A stretch of 64,000 nucleotides of DNA from Flavobacterium sp. (GTDB lineage: Bacteria; Bacteroidota; Bacteroidia; Flavobacteriales; Flavobacteriaceae), in the NCBI GenBank assembly GCA_014379405.1, contig JACMLU010000028.1, positions 78,854-142,853 on the forward strand, given 5' to 3'. This document shows positions 1 to 9,364 of this stretch, in pieces (the first letter of the stretch is position 1; every line of letters begins with the position of its first letter). Position numbers and translations under genes: made by a program. Below the pieces are notes generated by a model. The model saw only the letters and a program-made list of their open reading frames with translations. It was not told where the DNA came from and did no database searches.

Positions 1-509
1 AAATCCTTTGTGGTTACATAATACATACGGTGGTTATTTTTCTCGTCTTCTACTCCTTTTTCGAATCGGAATGGGATTGTGGATGCCCAAATAATGATGT
101 ATTCTTTTTTGACATCGTCATAAAAAATTTCGGGTGCCCATACGTTTACGACTTCGGATTCGTGTTTCATTACGGGAATGTATTCCTGCTTTGACCAATG
201 AATCAAATCGTTAGAACTGGCGTATCCAAAACCGTTTCCGCCTTTCCAGTCGGTTGTCCAAACCATATGGTAGGTTCCGTCAGCACCTTTTGTGATGGAG
301 GGATCACGCATTATTTTGCTGGCTCCGATTTCGGGTTTTAGGAATGATCCTTCCAAACCTTTCCAGTTGTAGCCGTCTTCACTGTATGCTAAATACAAAC
401 CTTCTGTAGCGGGTTCCCTGAAAGAAGTGAAAAGAAAAATTTCCTTTTTTTTCTGGGAATAGCTGACAGCAAAAAGTGAAAGCGTTAGTATGATGAATAT
501 TTTTTTCAT
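1..509 (-). CDS. GH43-like beta-propeller glycosidase, 5' part only
   Basis: This frame is open from an ATG at 509 to the window edge, about 169 residues, so the C-terminus is missing. It is absent from the ORF track because it has no stop in the window. It begins with a signal peptide (MKKIFIILTLSLFAVSYSQ) and then shows features of five-bladed propeller glycosidases: a blade with LAYSEDGYNWKGL, the RDPSIT motif around residue 90, a W-rich HMVWTTDW blade strand, ASSNDLIHW, and VWAPEIFYDD. Family GH43 or a relative is likely; these often release arabinose, xylose or galactose from plant side chains. It is the last visible gene of the pectin locus, separated from the GH28 gene by a strong hairpin. 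The exact substrate cannot be read from this fragment. Confidence 0.75.
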   Translation of the reverse strand, partial: MKKIFIILTLSLFAVSYSQKKKEIFLFTSFREPATEGLYLAYSEDGYNWKGLEGSFLKPEIGASKIMRDPSITKGADGTYHMVWTTDWKGGNGFGYASSNDLIHWSKQEYIPVMKHESEVVNVWAPEIFYDDVKKEYIIIWASTIPFRFEKGVEDEKNNHRMYYVTTKD

Positions 510-527
510 TGTACCGTTATTGGTTTA

Positions 528-560
528 ATCTTTGTCAAAGTTTTGAACTTTGACAAAGAT
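528..560 (-). terminator. Perfect 15-bp hairpin after the GH28 stop
   Basis: ATCTTTGTCAAAGTT and its exact reverse complement are separated by TTG. The hairpin begins 16 nt after the GH28 stop in the minus-strand direction and lies before the GH43-like start. No clean T-run follows, so it may be a processing or stabilising hairpin rather than a strict terminator. A 13-14 nt piece of the arm (CTTTGTCAAAGTTT) recurs near 63654. Confidence 0.6.
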
Positions 561-576
561 GCCTAACAATTGTTTT

Positions 577-2151
577 TTATTCTGTAATTGCTTTTTTATC
601 CAGATCTTTCCCTTTTTTCACAACGGTACTTACATTATTAAATACATTGTTTTTCAGGAAAATATTCTTGGTTTCTTTTCCATCGGCTTCGATAAAAACA
701 TCGGTGGTGTTGAATGGAAAATTGTTGTTGATCATAATATTTGATGCGTTGTCGATTTTGATAACCGGAACTCCCTTGATTGGAGTTGAAGAACCTACGT
801 TGTCCAAAATGAGGTTCTTGGCATCCGAAATTTTGAAAGACGAACCCACTGTTGCATTCACTTTTACATCGTGAAATTCAACATCTGTTGCTGTAATCAC
901 CGTAAAACCTTCTTTGCCATCCATATTGATATTCGAAAAAGATATGTTTTGAATTGGCATTTCACTGATTCCGCGAACGAATCCGGCTTTGTTTACGTTT
1001 CCGCCCGTAACATTGCTGATGTGGATGTTTCTGAAAATTGGCGTGCGCTCTGTAACGGGCTCCACCGCATTGTCTTTATCATAGAACAAATCCAGAATAA
1101 TGGCTTCTTCCTTGATGTTTTTCATCACGATATTGTCGACGCGAATGTCTTCGACCACTCCTCCACGACCACGGGCCGATTTGATTCTAATTCCTCTGTC
1201 AGTTCCGTCAAAAACACAGTTCGAAATCGTGATTTTTTTGATTCCGCCCGACATTTCGCTTCCAATGACAACACCTCCGTGACCGCTTAACATTGTACAG
1301 TTTGTAATGGTTACGTTCTCGGTTGCTTTTCCGTATTTACGACCGTCTGCATCGCGACCCGATTTGATGGTGATACAGTCGTCGCCAACGCTGATGTGAC
1401 AGTTTGAAATGTGTACGTTGGTACAGGACGAAGGATTGATTCCGTCAGTATTTGGGGAATGTGGATTGTTAATTGTAATTCCCGTTATGTTTACATTGTC
1501 GCAAAATTCAGGATTTATGGTCCAGAAAGGCGAGTTTTTGAAGGTTACGCCTTCTATTAAAATATTCTTGCAATTATAAGCCTGGAAAAAAGAAGGTCTG
1601 AAAAAGTGTTTGTCAATTGTTCTTTTGTAGTAAGGCTCGTAAACGATTTCTTTGTTTTGCTCGACCCACATTTTTTGGTATTTGGTTTCCGGAATCGGGC
1701 CTTTGGCGGTTTCGATTCTGTAGACTTCGTTCCACCACGCTTTTCCTTGTCCGTCGATTACGCCTCTCCCTTTGATGGTGATATTCTCCACATCTTTGGC
1801 ATAAAATAATGGCGAGAATGACTGCATCACGATTCCTTCGTAACGCATTTCTACATACGGAAGGTAATCATCGAAATTCTCTGAAAATTTTAAAAGCGCA
1901 CCGGAATCTAAATGGATGGTGATGTTGCTTTTTAGTTTTAAAGCTCCGGTTAAATATTCTCCGGCAGGAAAAAATATGGTTCCGCCTCCGTTTTTAGATG
2001 CTTTTTCGATGGCGTTCTGAATGGCTTCGGTGCATTTTATGCCTTTGTTGTTTCCGCCTTCATTTAAGATGTTTAACCAGCCGTCGTTTGCGAAAGCGGT
2101 GTTTAATCCTGTTATGAAGAAGAGTATTATTATGATATTTTTGATTTTCAT
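577..2151 (-). CDS. GH28 polygalacturonase, secreted
   Basis: A 524-aa protein with a signal peptide (cleavage near AFA/ND, residues 20-22) followed by a right-handed parallel beta-helix. All GH28 signature motifs are present: NTDG with Asp236, GDDC with Asp257/Asp258, SGHGG with His291 and RIK at 322-324. It should hydrolyse alpha-1,4 bonds between galacturonic acid residues in pectin, as an exo- or endo-enzyme; the length and helix insertions fit the larger Bacteroidota exo-type or RG-type members, but this cannot be decided by eye. It lies downstream of the GH140 apiosidase with a 43-bp gap and is probably cotranscribed. Acting in the periplasm or at the cell surface, it would shorten oligomers imported by SusCD. 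Confidence 0.93.
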   Translation of the reverse strand: MKIKNIIIILFFITGLNTAFANDGWLNILNEGGNNKGIKCTEAIQNAIEKASKNGGGTIFFPAGEYLTGALKLKSNITIHLDSGALLKFSENFDDYLPYVEMRYEGIVMQSFSPLFYAKDVENITIKGRGVIDGQGKAWWNEVYRIETAKGPIPETKYQKMWVEQNKEIVYEPYYKRTIDKHFFRPSFFQAYNCKNILIEGVTFKNSPFWTINPEFCDNVNITGITINNPHSPNTDGINPSSCTNVHISNCHISVGDDCITIKSGRDADGRKYGKATENVTITNCTMLSGHGGVVIGSEMSGGIKKITISNCVFDGTDRGIRIKSARGRGGVVEDIRVDNIVMKNIKEEAIILDLFYDKDNAVEPVTERTPIFRNIHISNVTGGNVNKAGFVRGISEMPIQNISFSNINMDGKEGFTVITATDVEFHDVKVNATVGSSFKISDAKNLILDNVGSSTPIKGVPVIKIDNASNIMINNNFPFNTTDVFIEADGKETKNIFLKNNVFNNVSTVVKKGKDLDKKAITE

Positions 2152-2194
2152 ATTGATATTTTTTTAGCACGCAGATTCGGCTGATTTTTGCAGA

Positions 2195-3589
2195 TTATTT
2201 GTTTGACGTTAGAATTAGTACCCAGTCGTTTCCGTCTTCTTTTTTGCCGGAAGGCTGGAATTCTTTAGTTCCTTTGTTATCAAAAATTCCAATCTTTGTT
2301 TTTTCACCGTTTCTTGGGTCGTACCAGGTTGCGGTTACTTTATCTCCTGAAATTTTGCCCATATTTACGGTAATTTTTCTTCCGGTATAGGTATAAATCA
2401 AAGCATAATCATTTCCTCGGGTGGCGACCTGATAATCGTATTTTTTGCCTTGATTGGCCACTAATGTCTGGTCTGGAACTCTTTCTAAATACGGAAATTC
2501 CAACATCAGATTTTTGATGTACACCATTTGTCCGGCTCCCGGCGCATTGATGGCCGATGACCATAATTCTTTGTTTCCGTAGGCCGGATTGTCGCCTTTT
2601 CTGAACATTTGCATTACGGCATTGTGCCCGTATATGTAACCTGCTCCTCCTGCAAAAACGGACCAATATCCATAGCGTCTTACATCATTGGCAGTCCATT
2701 TTGGCTGTAAAGTATCGTGCAGACCGTGTGGAATTCCTTCGTATGATGGTTCTCCGTCAAGGGTTGGTTTGGTTGGTTTTAAATCCCAGTCTCTTTGAAC
2801 AAATTTGAAATTGTCTTCTTTGAAAGAGTTTTTCAAAGTATCCTGATCGTATCTTCTGTGACCTGATTGAAACATATTGAAATCCAGCCAGCTTGCGTTA
2901 TGAAAATTCTCTGATGAATCGGTTCTTCCGAATGGGTGGAACGTTACCAATTGATCTGGGTTACTTGTTTTTAAAATACTTCCGAGTGCGTTCCAAATGT
3001 CTTGAAATTTATCTCCATAGGTATCGCCACCGTTAAGCCAAATCACATTGGTTCTGTTTTTATATCGGTCGGCCAAAAACTTGGCGTATTTAGTTGCCTG
3101 ATCTTTGTTGACTTTATCTCCTTTTGAAACATTGGTTCCCCAAACGGGTACCATCGCTACATAAATTCCGTTTTTTTGGGCCACTTCCAAAGTGTAATCT
3201 ACGTGATCCCAATAATCGTATTCTTCTTTGTTATTGAAATTATTTCCCGGAGTTGTTATCGGTTTCGAAACGTCTTCATTAACTAAAGCTTTATCTCCAT
3301 ACACATTTACCGCATTGATGTTATGCAAAACCATCACCTGAATTACGTTGAATCCTTTTGCTTTTCTGTCCTGAAAATATTTATCAACTCCTGCTCTGTC
3401 TAACTTTCCAAAGGTCAGCCAACCGGTATCACCCAACCAGAAAAACGGTTTTCCATCTTCGGTTACGAAATAATGCTGGTTTTTGGATACTTTAAGTTTT
3501 GGCAATTTTTTGGATTGCGAAAATCCGCTTTGTGCCGTAAACATAAAGCATATACAAAGGGCATATAAATATTTTATTTTCAGATTCAT
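2195..3589 (-). CDS. GH140-like apiosidase (DUF4038 family)
   Basis: A 464-aa secreted protein (signal peptide ending near SGFSQ). The N-terminal DUF4038 TIM barrel shows FFWLGDTGW (about 49-57), VIWLNGGD with Asp189 and LDGEPSYEG with Glu280; these two acids are the likely catalytic pair. A short C-terminal beta domain (about 370-460) carries the WYDPRNGE motif typical of this family. Characterised GH140 enzymes remove D-apiose from rhamnogalacturonan II side chains. Its place between a GH28 and an uncharacterised beta-helix protein suggests it acts on apiose-bearing galacturonan. The family call is firm; apiose specificity is inferred from family and context. Confidence 0.88.
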   Translation of the reverse strand: MNLKIKYLYALCICFMFTAQSGFSQSKKLPKLKVSKNQHYFVTEDGKPFFWLGDTGWLTFGKLDRAGVDKYFQDRKAKGFNVIQVMVLHNINAVNVYGDKALVNEDVSKPITTPGNNFNNKEEYDYWDHVDYTLEVAQKNGIYVAMVPVWGTNVSKGDKVNKDQATKYAKFLADRYKNRTNVIWLNGGDTYGDKFQDIWNALGSILKTSNPDQLVTFHPFGRTDSSENFHNASWLDFNMFQSGHRRYDQDTLKNSFKEDNFKFVQRDWDLKPTKPTLDGEPSYEGIPHGLHDTLQPKWTANDVRRYGYWSVFAGGAGYIYGHNAVMQMFRKGDNPAYGNKELWSSAINAPGAGQMVYIKNLMLEFPYLERVPDQTLVANQGKKYDYQVATRGNDYALIYTYTGRKITVNMGKISGDKVTATWYDPRNGEKTKIGIFDNKGTKEFQPSGKKEDGNDWVLILTSNK

Positions 3590-3608
3590 TTTTGAAAGTA
3601 TTTTGAAA

Positions 3609-6600
3609 TTATTTTTTTATTATGAACAGTACTTTTTCCTTCACATCAGAAGCTGGAATTGTAACTTTTTTTCCACCACTAATGTTTGCATTTTCCGATA
3701 CGCTTCCATTGGTTGCATTAATTGAATAGACATCGAAATCCCCTTTATATGCTGAAAGATCTAATGAAATATCTTGAGAATTCTTCGTGTAAAAAAGATA
3801 GGCTTTCCCTTTATTTTCCAATGTCCAAAGATTGTCTGAGAAAGAATTTCCATTAACAAATTTCATACTACTAATCGCCGAATAGAATGCCGGAATTTCT
3901 ATTTTTGGAATATTAGGCAACGACCCACCCGCCATTAAAACCGACCATCCAAAACGAGAAGATCCATCGGTAGAATACAAGACTACTTTCTCCGAATATT
4001 TTTCGCGATATTCACGAACAGCCCTGTATACCTGATCATCTGTTTCTTTGCCTACTCTCAATTTTCGGGCGTGTTGGCGTGGTGCTAAATTCAAACCGCC
4101 TTCAGGAGCATAAGCTGTTCCGTCTTCTTTGTAATACCAATACCGAATATCGATTGCATCTACAGTTTTGGCTCTATTGGCATCATTCAAAATAGCATCT
4201 TGCACATCTTTGGTGGCGCTCAATCCGATGATTCCATTTTTGCCTGTTTCCGTTTTCCATTTTTGGACTTCATCCAACCAAAATTGCATAAAGTGAAGTG
4301 GGCCTGTATATTCGGCACTGGTCAACTGAATGACGTTAGAATTATCTTGAAAATTTTCCAATGATTTTCGGATAAATCCTTGGTGTAATTTTCTTCTTGC
4401 CGGATTCGTAACGTCATAAAATTGTTCCGCCATAAAAATACGCTTGTCTCCAGCATAAGGCGGTGGTTCAGGAAAACCTGTACTGCTGATATTATTAGCC
4501 GAACGCCAAGGAGAACTAGACCAATGCGCACCCGCTTCTATAATATTGTGCTGGAAATACTGTTGGTTGACCAACAATTGTCCGTTCGTTTCCGCTAAAT
4601 TGGCAAAACGAGCCAATCGATTCCAATACCAATCATTGAATTTTGTCAAATCATATTTGCTTAATTGATCCCAAGCCAAATCCTGTCCGCTTCTGGCGAA
4701 TGGTTGCTCGTAAAACGGAGGCCAAACATCCGAATCGAAACGGCGAACGCGCTCGTGATCATCCATTCTTCGTTCGTACCACAAGCCATAATTATGTTCT
4801 AAGGCTATCATATTATTAGTCGCCAAATAATCAACCACTTCGTTGATATTATCCGTTAATCCAGTACCTGTTCTACCTGGAACAAATCGGGTTATATGTG
4901 GCACAGCTTTAGAAACATCACTATCTCTAAGACTACCTCGCCACCAAGGCACGCTTAATCGGTTTCCGGCAATTAATTTATCATCATAAGTAAGCCAACC
5001 ATTTTGGGTCATTACTTTAGATTTATTGTTGGCAATTGTAGAATTTATTTTTAAATCGTTGGCGTTTTTAAGCCCCGAAGCATTTGAATTAATTGGATTG
5101 GATTTAGAAACTTCGGCAATAAATTCTGGTAAACTCTGCTTTACAGCCACTGAATTTTTAGTCAATTCTTGAGCCACTTCAACAGCAGGACTAGAGGAAG
5201 GCTCCGAACCTAAATCATAAATATGGGAATCTACCGGAAGTTTTCCTAGTCTATTTTCTAACTGTGCATAAAACAAACTTCTAGGACTAATATGGCCGTT
5301 TACCTCTTTCCAATGACCGTCCCCAGCCATAATGCCACCCCAAACTCCAAAAGCCCAGTTTTGCGCCGTTGGTGGATTGTAACATTCTATTTTTGAGGCT
5401 GAAGTTTCCCAAATCACACTATTGGCGGCAGTCCAACCAGCACCTCTACCATTTTGCTCTCGGTTGTTAAAGTTCAAAGCATTGCCATCAATATAGGCAA
5501 TATCAAATAATACGCCCGTGGCCCAACTACCAATAGCTCCACTGTTATTAAAAGGCAAATGGGATTCGCATTGTACAAAAACATTGGGTCCCGTAGTTCC
5601 AAATCCGCCAACTGCAAAATCGTGATAGCCGTATTCGGAGTAACAACGTTGAAACAAAGTTTGTTGACCTTCGGTATAAAAAGTGTGTCTTCTGAAACCT
5701 GCAATTTCCGAGATTGGTTCGGTTGCGATACAATCTTCAACAGTAATTTGTTGGGCTGATTTTAGTAGAGAAACCGCTCCACCTGCAAAGTGCTTAAAAT
5801 TGACTTGTTTTACCCAAATATTCTTTGCGTTTTCGATGCTAATTCCTAACCATCTGTGTTCTTCGTCTTTTGGATTCGAAGCATTATAGGTTGATTTCAT
5901 CAAAATATTTTCAATTCCAATTTGTTCGATTCTTCCCGACCAAGTGTATATTGTAACTTTTGAAGTTCCATAAGCATCGTCCAAAGCCATTGTCAAAGGA
6001 GCATTTAATGTCACTTCATTCCCATTTACTTTGGTCACCACTCTATTCCAAGAGATATCCCAATCATTTTTTTTCCAGCCAATCCAAGAAGTTTCGGCTC
6101 CAAAATCATCCATCTTCAATTCCTTGATCCAATTATCGGTCAAAGGTTTGCTAATGATAATTTCGTCGGATGTTTTTAATTTGGAAGCGTTTTTTAATTG
6201 GATTTTTTGTATTCCAAGCGGTGTATAAGAAATCGCAAATTCAAAAGTATCTCCCAACTTTTTATCATCCACTCCCAAAACTCGGATTACAGATTCTCTT
6301 TTTAATCCAGTTCCCAACAATACTGTTCCATTATCATTGTTTCCACTTCCGCGCAAAACAACACCCGAAGTTTTGATGTATAAAGTTCCGCTAACTTTAA
6401 ACGTTCCTTTATCTAAAAGAACTGCGCCACGAAAACCCGATTTGTTTGGTTTTAATGCACTGACATAATCAATTGCTGCTTGGATAATTTGGGTGGCATC
6501 TTGTTCTTGTTTTGGAACAAAAATTTTATTTTCCACATTCGGAATTGCTTTTTCAGAAGCCATATAACCGGCATACGAAAAATCAGGAATTTGCTTCGCC

Positions 6601-6794
6601 AGTTCGCCTTTCAGGCTCGGGTGGTTTCCTAGTTTATCTGAAGTAACAGAAAGTTTTCCTTCTTTGGTTTTTGCAATATCAGGAAATGTGTTTTGTGCAA
6701 CTCCATTGATGATGCAAAAAAGCAAAACAAAACCGGACAAAATCATTTTATCTTTTTGAAGAGCGATTCTATTTTTGAGTTGTATAAAATTCAC
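3609..6794 (-). CDS. Large two-domain protein: beta-helix plus TIM-barrel-like region
   Basis: A 1061-aa secreted protein. The track start is probably 16 codons long; a start at Met17 gives a clean signal peptide (MILSGFVLLFCIINGVAQ). Residues about 75-490 look like a right-handed parallel beta-helix (repeated short NIWVKQVNF/ITVEDC-type strands, FQRCYSEYGYHDFAVGG). Residues about 600-980 look like an alpha/beta barrel domain (ALEHNYGLWYERRMDD, NVIQLTSAEYTGPLHF, DAIDIRYWYY). A short C-terminal beta domain (KGKAYLFYTKN) resembles those closing glycosidases. I believe it belongs with DUF4955/DUF6298-type proteins, but this is recall, not a search. It sits 19 bp upstream of GH140 and is probably cotranscribed. 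Activity unknown. Confidence 0.8.
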   Translation of the reverse strand: MNFIQLKNRIALQKDKMILSGFVLLFCIINGVAQNTFPDIAKTKEGKLSVTSDKLGNHPSLKGELAKQIPDFSYAGYMASEKAIPNVENKIFVPKQEQDATQIIQAAIDYVSALKPNKSGFRGAVLLDKGTFKVSGTLYIKTSGVVLRGSGNNDNGTVLLGTGLKRESVIRVLGVDDKKLGDTFEFAISYTPLGIQKIQLKNASKLKTSDEIIISKPLTDNWIKELKMDDFGAETSWIGWKKNDWDISWNRVVTKVNGNEVTLNAPLTMALDDAYGTSKVTIYTWSGRIEQIGIENILMKSTYNASNPKDEEHRWLGISIENAKNIWVKQVNFKHFAGGAVSLLKSAQQITVEDCIATEPISEIAGFRRHTFYTEGQQTLFQRCYSEYGYHDFAVGGFGTTGPNVFVQCESHLPFNNSGAIGSWATGVLFDIAYIDGNALNFNNREQNGRGAGWTAANSVIWETSASKIECYNPPTAQNWAFGVWGGIMAGDGHWKEVNGHISPRSLFYAQLENRLGKLPVDSHIYDLGSEPSSSPAVEVAQELTKNSVAVKQSLPEFIAEVSKSNPINSNASGLKNANDLKINSTIANNKSKVMTQNGWLTYDDKLIAGNRLSVPWWRGSLRDSDVSKAVPHITRFVPGRTGTGLTDNINEVVDYLATNNMIALEHNYGLWYERRMDDHERVRRFDSDVWPPFYEQPFARSGQDLAWDQLSKYDLTKFNDWYWNRLARFANLAETNGQLLVNQQYFQHNIIEAGAHWSSSPWRSANNISSTGFPEPPPYAGDKRIFMAEQFYDVTNPARRKLHQGFIRKSLENFQDNSNVIQLTSAEYTGPLHFMQFWLDEVQKWKTETGKNGIIGLSATKDVQDAILNDANRAKTVDAIDIRYWYYKEDGTAYAPEGGLNLAPRQHARKLRVGKETDDQVYRAVREYREKYSEKVVLYSTDGSSRFGWSVLMAGGSLPNIPKIEIPAFYSAISSMKFVNGNSFSDNLWTLENKGKAYLFYTKNSQDISLDLSAYKGDFDVYSINATNGSVSENANISGGKKVTIPASDVKEKVLFIIKK

Positions 6795-6856
6795 TTTTAA
6801 ACTTTTAAATATTGTTTGGTAAGTTGATTCTTTGATTATACCTAAAAAAATGCACC

Positions 6857-6869
6857 GAGCCTAAGGCTC
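6857..6869 (-). terminator. Short hairpin with T-run after the PL1 stop
   Basis: On the minus strand GAGCC-TTA-GGCTC starts 4 nt after the PL1 stop and is followed, after a few bases, by a run of seven T. This is the best terminator-like signal inside the susCD-side part of the locus; the 5-bp stem is short, so read-through is likely. Confidence 0.5.
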
Positions 6870-6873
6870 TATT

Positions 6874-8580
6874 TTACTGCAATAATCCTTTGGACTTTGC
6901 CAAAGTATCGGTATTGTTTTCGGCTTTCGACCAATCAGTTTTTTGAGTTGGATCGATACCGTTAAAATATTTTTCTAAGTTGGTATATCCATCTCCATTC
7001 AAATCTTTATTAGCATCAGTAGCATCTTTTGGATTCAAACCATATTTCTTCTCCCAGTTGTCCGGAATTCCGTCATTATCCGAGTCTTTATAAGCTTTCC
7101 CTTTGTATTCTGGATAACCGCCCACTTGATTTGGGTTGGTTATAATTCCTTTTTTATACGAATCGGCAGGCAATCTTCTTTTGATAAATTCTTTGCCAAT
7201 GTTGTTTTCTAAACCGTCTTTAACCTCAATTTTTCCTGTTCGAACTTGTTTGATAATTCGTTCGTCAACGGCATCCCTTTTTGGAATTGTTGCCCCAACA
7301 TTGTTCAACACAAACTCATACGCTTCTTCTGCCTTCATTATTTTAAATTGTGGCATTGCGAATGGTTTTGGCTGTTTGATTAATTCTAAATATTCTTTTG
7401 ATTGTTCCAACGAAAGGTCTTCGAGTTGAATTCCACCATTCCAATTGTCGGCAGTAACTTCAGGAGATCCATTTATATAATTTCCAGAAACATAAGCTCT
7501 ACCAAAAGTTTTTGGTTTCATATAACCCGATTCTGGCTTCAAGATTCTGTAACGAATAGGCTCGTCTTTAGGAGTTATTGGTCCCGGCTTGAAATAATTG
7601 TTGATGATATTAAACATGGAACGATAATCTCCGCCATCCAAAGAACGGTTCCACCAATTGAAAATCACGTTATTTACAAAATTGAAGTCGCCATACATCC
7701 CGATAGAAGCATTTCTGGAAATGTTATCGGCCCATAAATTTCGCATAAAGGTACTGTTCAAACCTCCAATAGTACTTCCGAAAGCGTGATTGTAAGTGTC
7801 CATCCCTTCTGAAGAAATCGTGTTTTGAATGGTAATATTTACCGCTGGTAATTTTTCCAATTTGGATTTATCATTTGCCTGAAACTGGTGTCTGTACAAA
7901 GAAATATTTTCGTCTAAACCCCAACTTACCGAGCAGTGATCAATGATGATGTTCCCCATTGGATTTCCTCCCAATGCATCATCTCTTCGAGTTACATCGG
8001 TGGCACCTCTACGAAAACGCATATGTCTTATGATAACATCGTGCGTATCGATTTCCAAAGTTTCGCCTGCGATACAAATACCATCGCCCGGCGCTGTTTG
8101 ACCCGCAATAGTAACATAAGGAGCACGCATACTGATGCGGTTTTTCAATCGGATAATTCCCGAAACATTGAATACGATGGTTCTTGTACCAACTGCTTCG
8201 CAAGCTTCCCTGAAAGTTCCTTTTCCATTATCTTCCAAGCTAGTTATCACAAATATCTTTCCGCCACGACCACCTTGGGTAAAAGCTCCACCACCTTCGG
8301 CTCCAGGAAATGCTGGAATTTCGGAAGGTACAAAATCTTTAGGATACGAAGCCCAAGGTAAATAAGGTCTGCCGTGTTTTGCTTCTTCCTTGAGCACATT
8401 TTCGTTGCTTTTCCAAATTTCACCTAATCGGATTTCTTCTTTTGCCAAAATAGAATCTGTTTTGGCTTGAAGTTCTTTAGGAATTTCTGGATATTGGGCA
8501 AATACCGATGAAAAAGTCAGGCAAAAAGTTATTGCCATCATTACCTTCTTCGAAAAGTTATTTTGAAAAATGTTAAACAT
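6874..8580 (-). CDS. PL1 pectate lyase with calcium-binding C-terminal repeat
   Basis: A 568-aa protein with a signal peptide ending near SVFAQ (about residue 29). The PL1-type core starts at AFPGAEGGG (90-98) and shows GGRGG, VTIAGQTAPG (156-165), VIIRHMRFRRG and IIIDHCSVSWGLDE (211-224), the conserved beta-helix motifs of the family. It should cleave polygalacturonate by beta-elimination with calcium. The C-terminus (about 493-540) carries DSDNDGIPDNWE and DLNGDGYTN, thrombospondin-3/EF-hand-like calcium loops. It is closely similar to the 571-aa lyase two genes upstream, so the pair arose by duplication. DUF3826 sits between them, 41 bp upstream. Confidence 0.93.
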   Translation of the reverse strand: MFNIFQNNFSKKVMMAITFCLTFSSVFAQYPEIPKELQAKTDSILAKEEIRLGEIWKSNENVLKEEAKHGRPYLPWASYPKDFVPSEIPAFPGAEGGGAFTQGGRGGKIFVITSLEDNGKGTFREACEAVGTRTIVFNVSGIIRLKNRISMRAPYVTIAGQTAPGDGICIAGETLEIDTHDVIIRHMRFRRGATDVTRRDDALGGNPMGNIIIDHCSVSWGLDENISLYRHQFQANDKSKLEKLPAVNITIQNTISSEGMDTYNHAFGSTIGGLNSTFMRNLWADNISRNASIGMYGDFNFVNNVIFNWWNRSLDGGDYRSMFNIINNYFKPGPITPKDEPIRYRILKPESGYMKPKTFGRAYVSGNYINGSPEVTADNWNGGIQLEDLSLEQSKEYLELIKQPKPFAMPQFKIMKAEEAYEFVLNNVGATIPKRDAVDERIIKQVRTGKIEVKDGLENNIGKEFIKRRLPADSYKKGIITNPNQVGGYPEYKGKAYKDSDNDGIPDNWEKKYGLNPKDATDANKDLNGDGYTNLEKYFNGIDPTQKTDWSKAENNTDTLAKSKGLLQ

Positions 8581-8621
8581 TGAAATTGTTTTTAGTAATT
8601 ATACTTTTAAAAAATCAGAAC

Positions 8622-9290
8622 TTATTTACCCGATTTAGCTTTTTCGCGTTCTTCCACACGTTTGTGCCAATCGGTACTTTCTTTGTTCAAATCGTATCCT
8701 TCTTTAGATAAATAATTATTGATTCTTCCTTTGTATTTACCAAACCAAGCGTGTTTTTCTTTGGATGAACCTCCGTCCATTGCGTGTTCTCTGGCTTCAA
8801 CCAAAGCATCGTAAATGTATTTTTTTTGTGCTTCGGTTAAATTAGGTAACATATCGTTATAACCGGCAACCGTAATTGGCAAAACGCCATACGTCATTCC
8901 GTCTTTTACTTCGATAATTTTAGCTTCGTTTAATTGAGTGCCTAATTTTTTCAAATAGGATTTGTGCAATTTATCAATTGCTTTGTCGGCATCGGCTTTC
9001 AGTTTATCAATTGCTGCGTTTTGTTTTTCTTTAGCTAAAGTTCCACTTTTTACTTTAGCGATTTCAGCATCTCTAGCATCCTGAATTTTACTCAAATCAC
9101 GAAATTGTTGCGCAATAATATTAGTTACGGCTACTTCTTTTTTAGTATTTGCCAAAGCTAATTTAGCCACAATTTTGGCTGCTCGTTCATTGGTAACTTT
9201 GATATATTCTGGGTCTGTATTTTGAGCACTGATTTTGCAAAAAGCAAACAGCAGCAACAATAGACTTAGACTTAATTTTTTAATTGACAT
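8622..9290 (-). CDS. DUF3826 secreted helical protein
   Basis: A 222-aa protein with a signal peptide (MSIKKLSLSLLLLLFAFCKISAQ) and an almost wholly helical, lysine-rich body (AEIAKVKSGTLAKEKQNAA). The C-terminal stretch MDGGSSKEKHAWFGKYKGRINNYL is the recognisable DUF3826 motif. The function is not known to me. Proteins of this family occur beside PL1 lyases in pectin loci, and here it lies directly between two paralogous PL1 genes, so a role in binding, folding or presenting the lyase or its product in the periplasm is plausible but is inference. No catalytic motif is visible. Confidence 0.85.
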   Translation of the reverse strand: MSIKKLSLSLLLLLFAFCKISAQNTDPEYIKVTNERAAKIVAKLALANTKKEVAVTNIIAQQFRDLSKIQDARDAEIAKVKSGTLAKEKQNAAIDKLKADADKAIDKLHKSYLKKLGTQLNEAKIIEVKDGMTYGVLPITVAGYNDMLPNLTEAQKKYIYDALVEAREHAMDGGSSKEKHAWFGKYKGRINNYLSKEGYDLNKESTDWHKRVEEREKAKSGK

Positions 9291-9307
9291 AATTTTAATT
9301 TTTTAAT

Positions 9308-9359
9308 AAAGTAGCAAGTCAAAGGTCATAAAGTTAAGAAAACTTTGTCTTGCTACTTT
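9308..9359 (-). terminator. Intercistronic hairpin between PL1 and DUF3826
   Basis: AAAGTAGCAAG and its exact complement CTTGCTACTTT are 30 bp apart; an inner AAAG/CTTT can extend the stem. It starts 5 nt after the stop of the upstream PL1 gene. It probably stabilises or ends a fraction of the susCD-PL1 transcript. Confidence 0.5.
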
Positions 9360-9364
9360 TGAAT

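Noticed and set aside
871-1290. 139-aa plus-strand ORF opposite GH28
   Set aside because: Shadow of the GH28 gene, whose catalytic motifs lie in the same bases.
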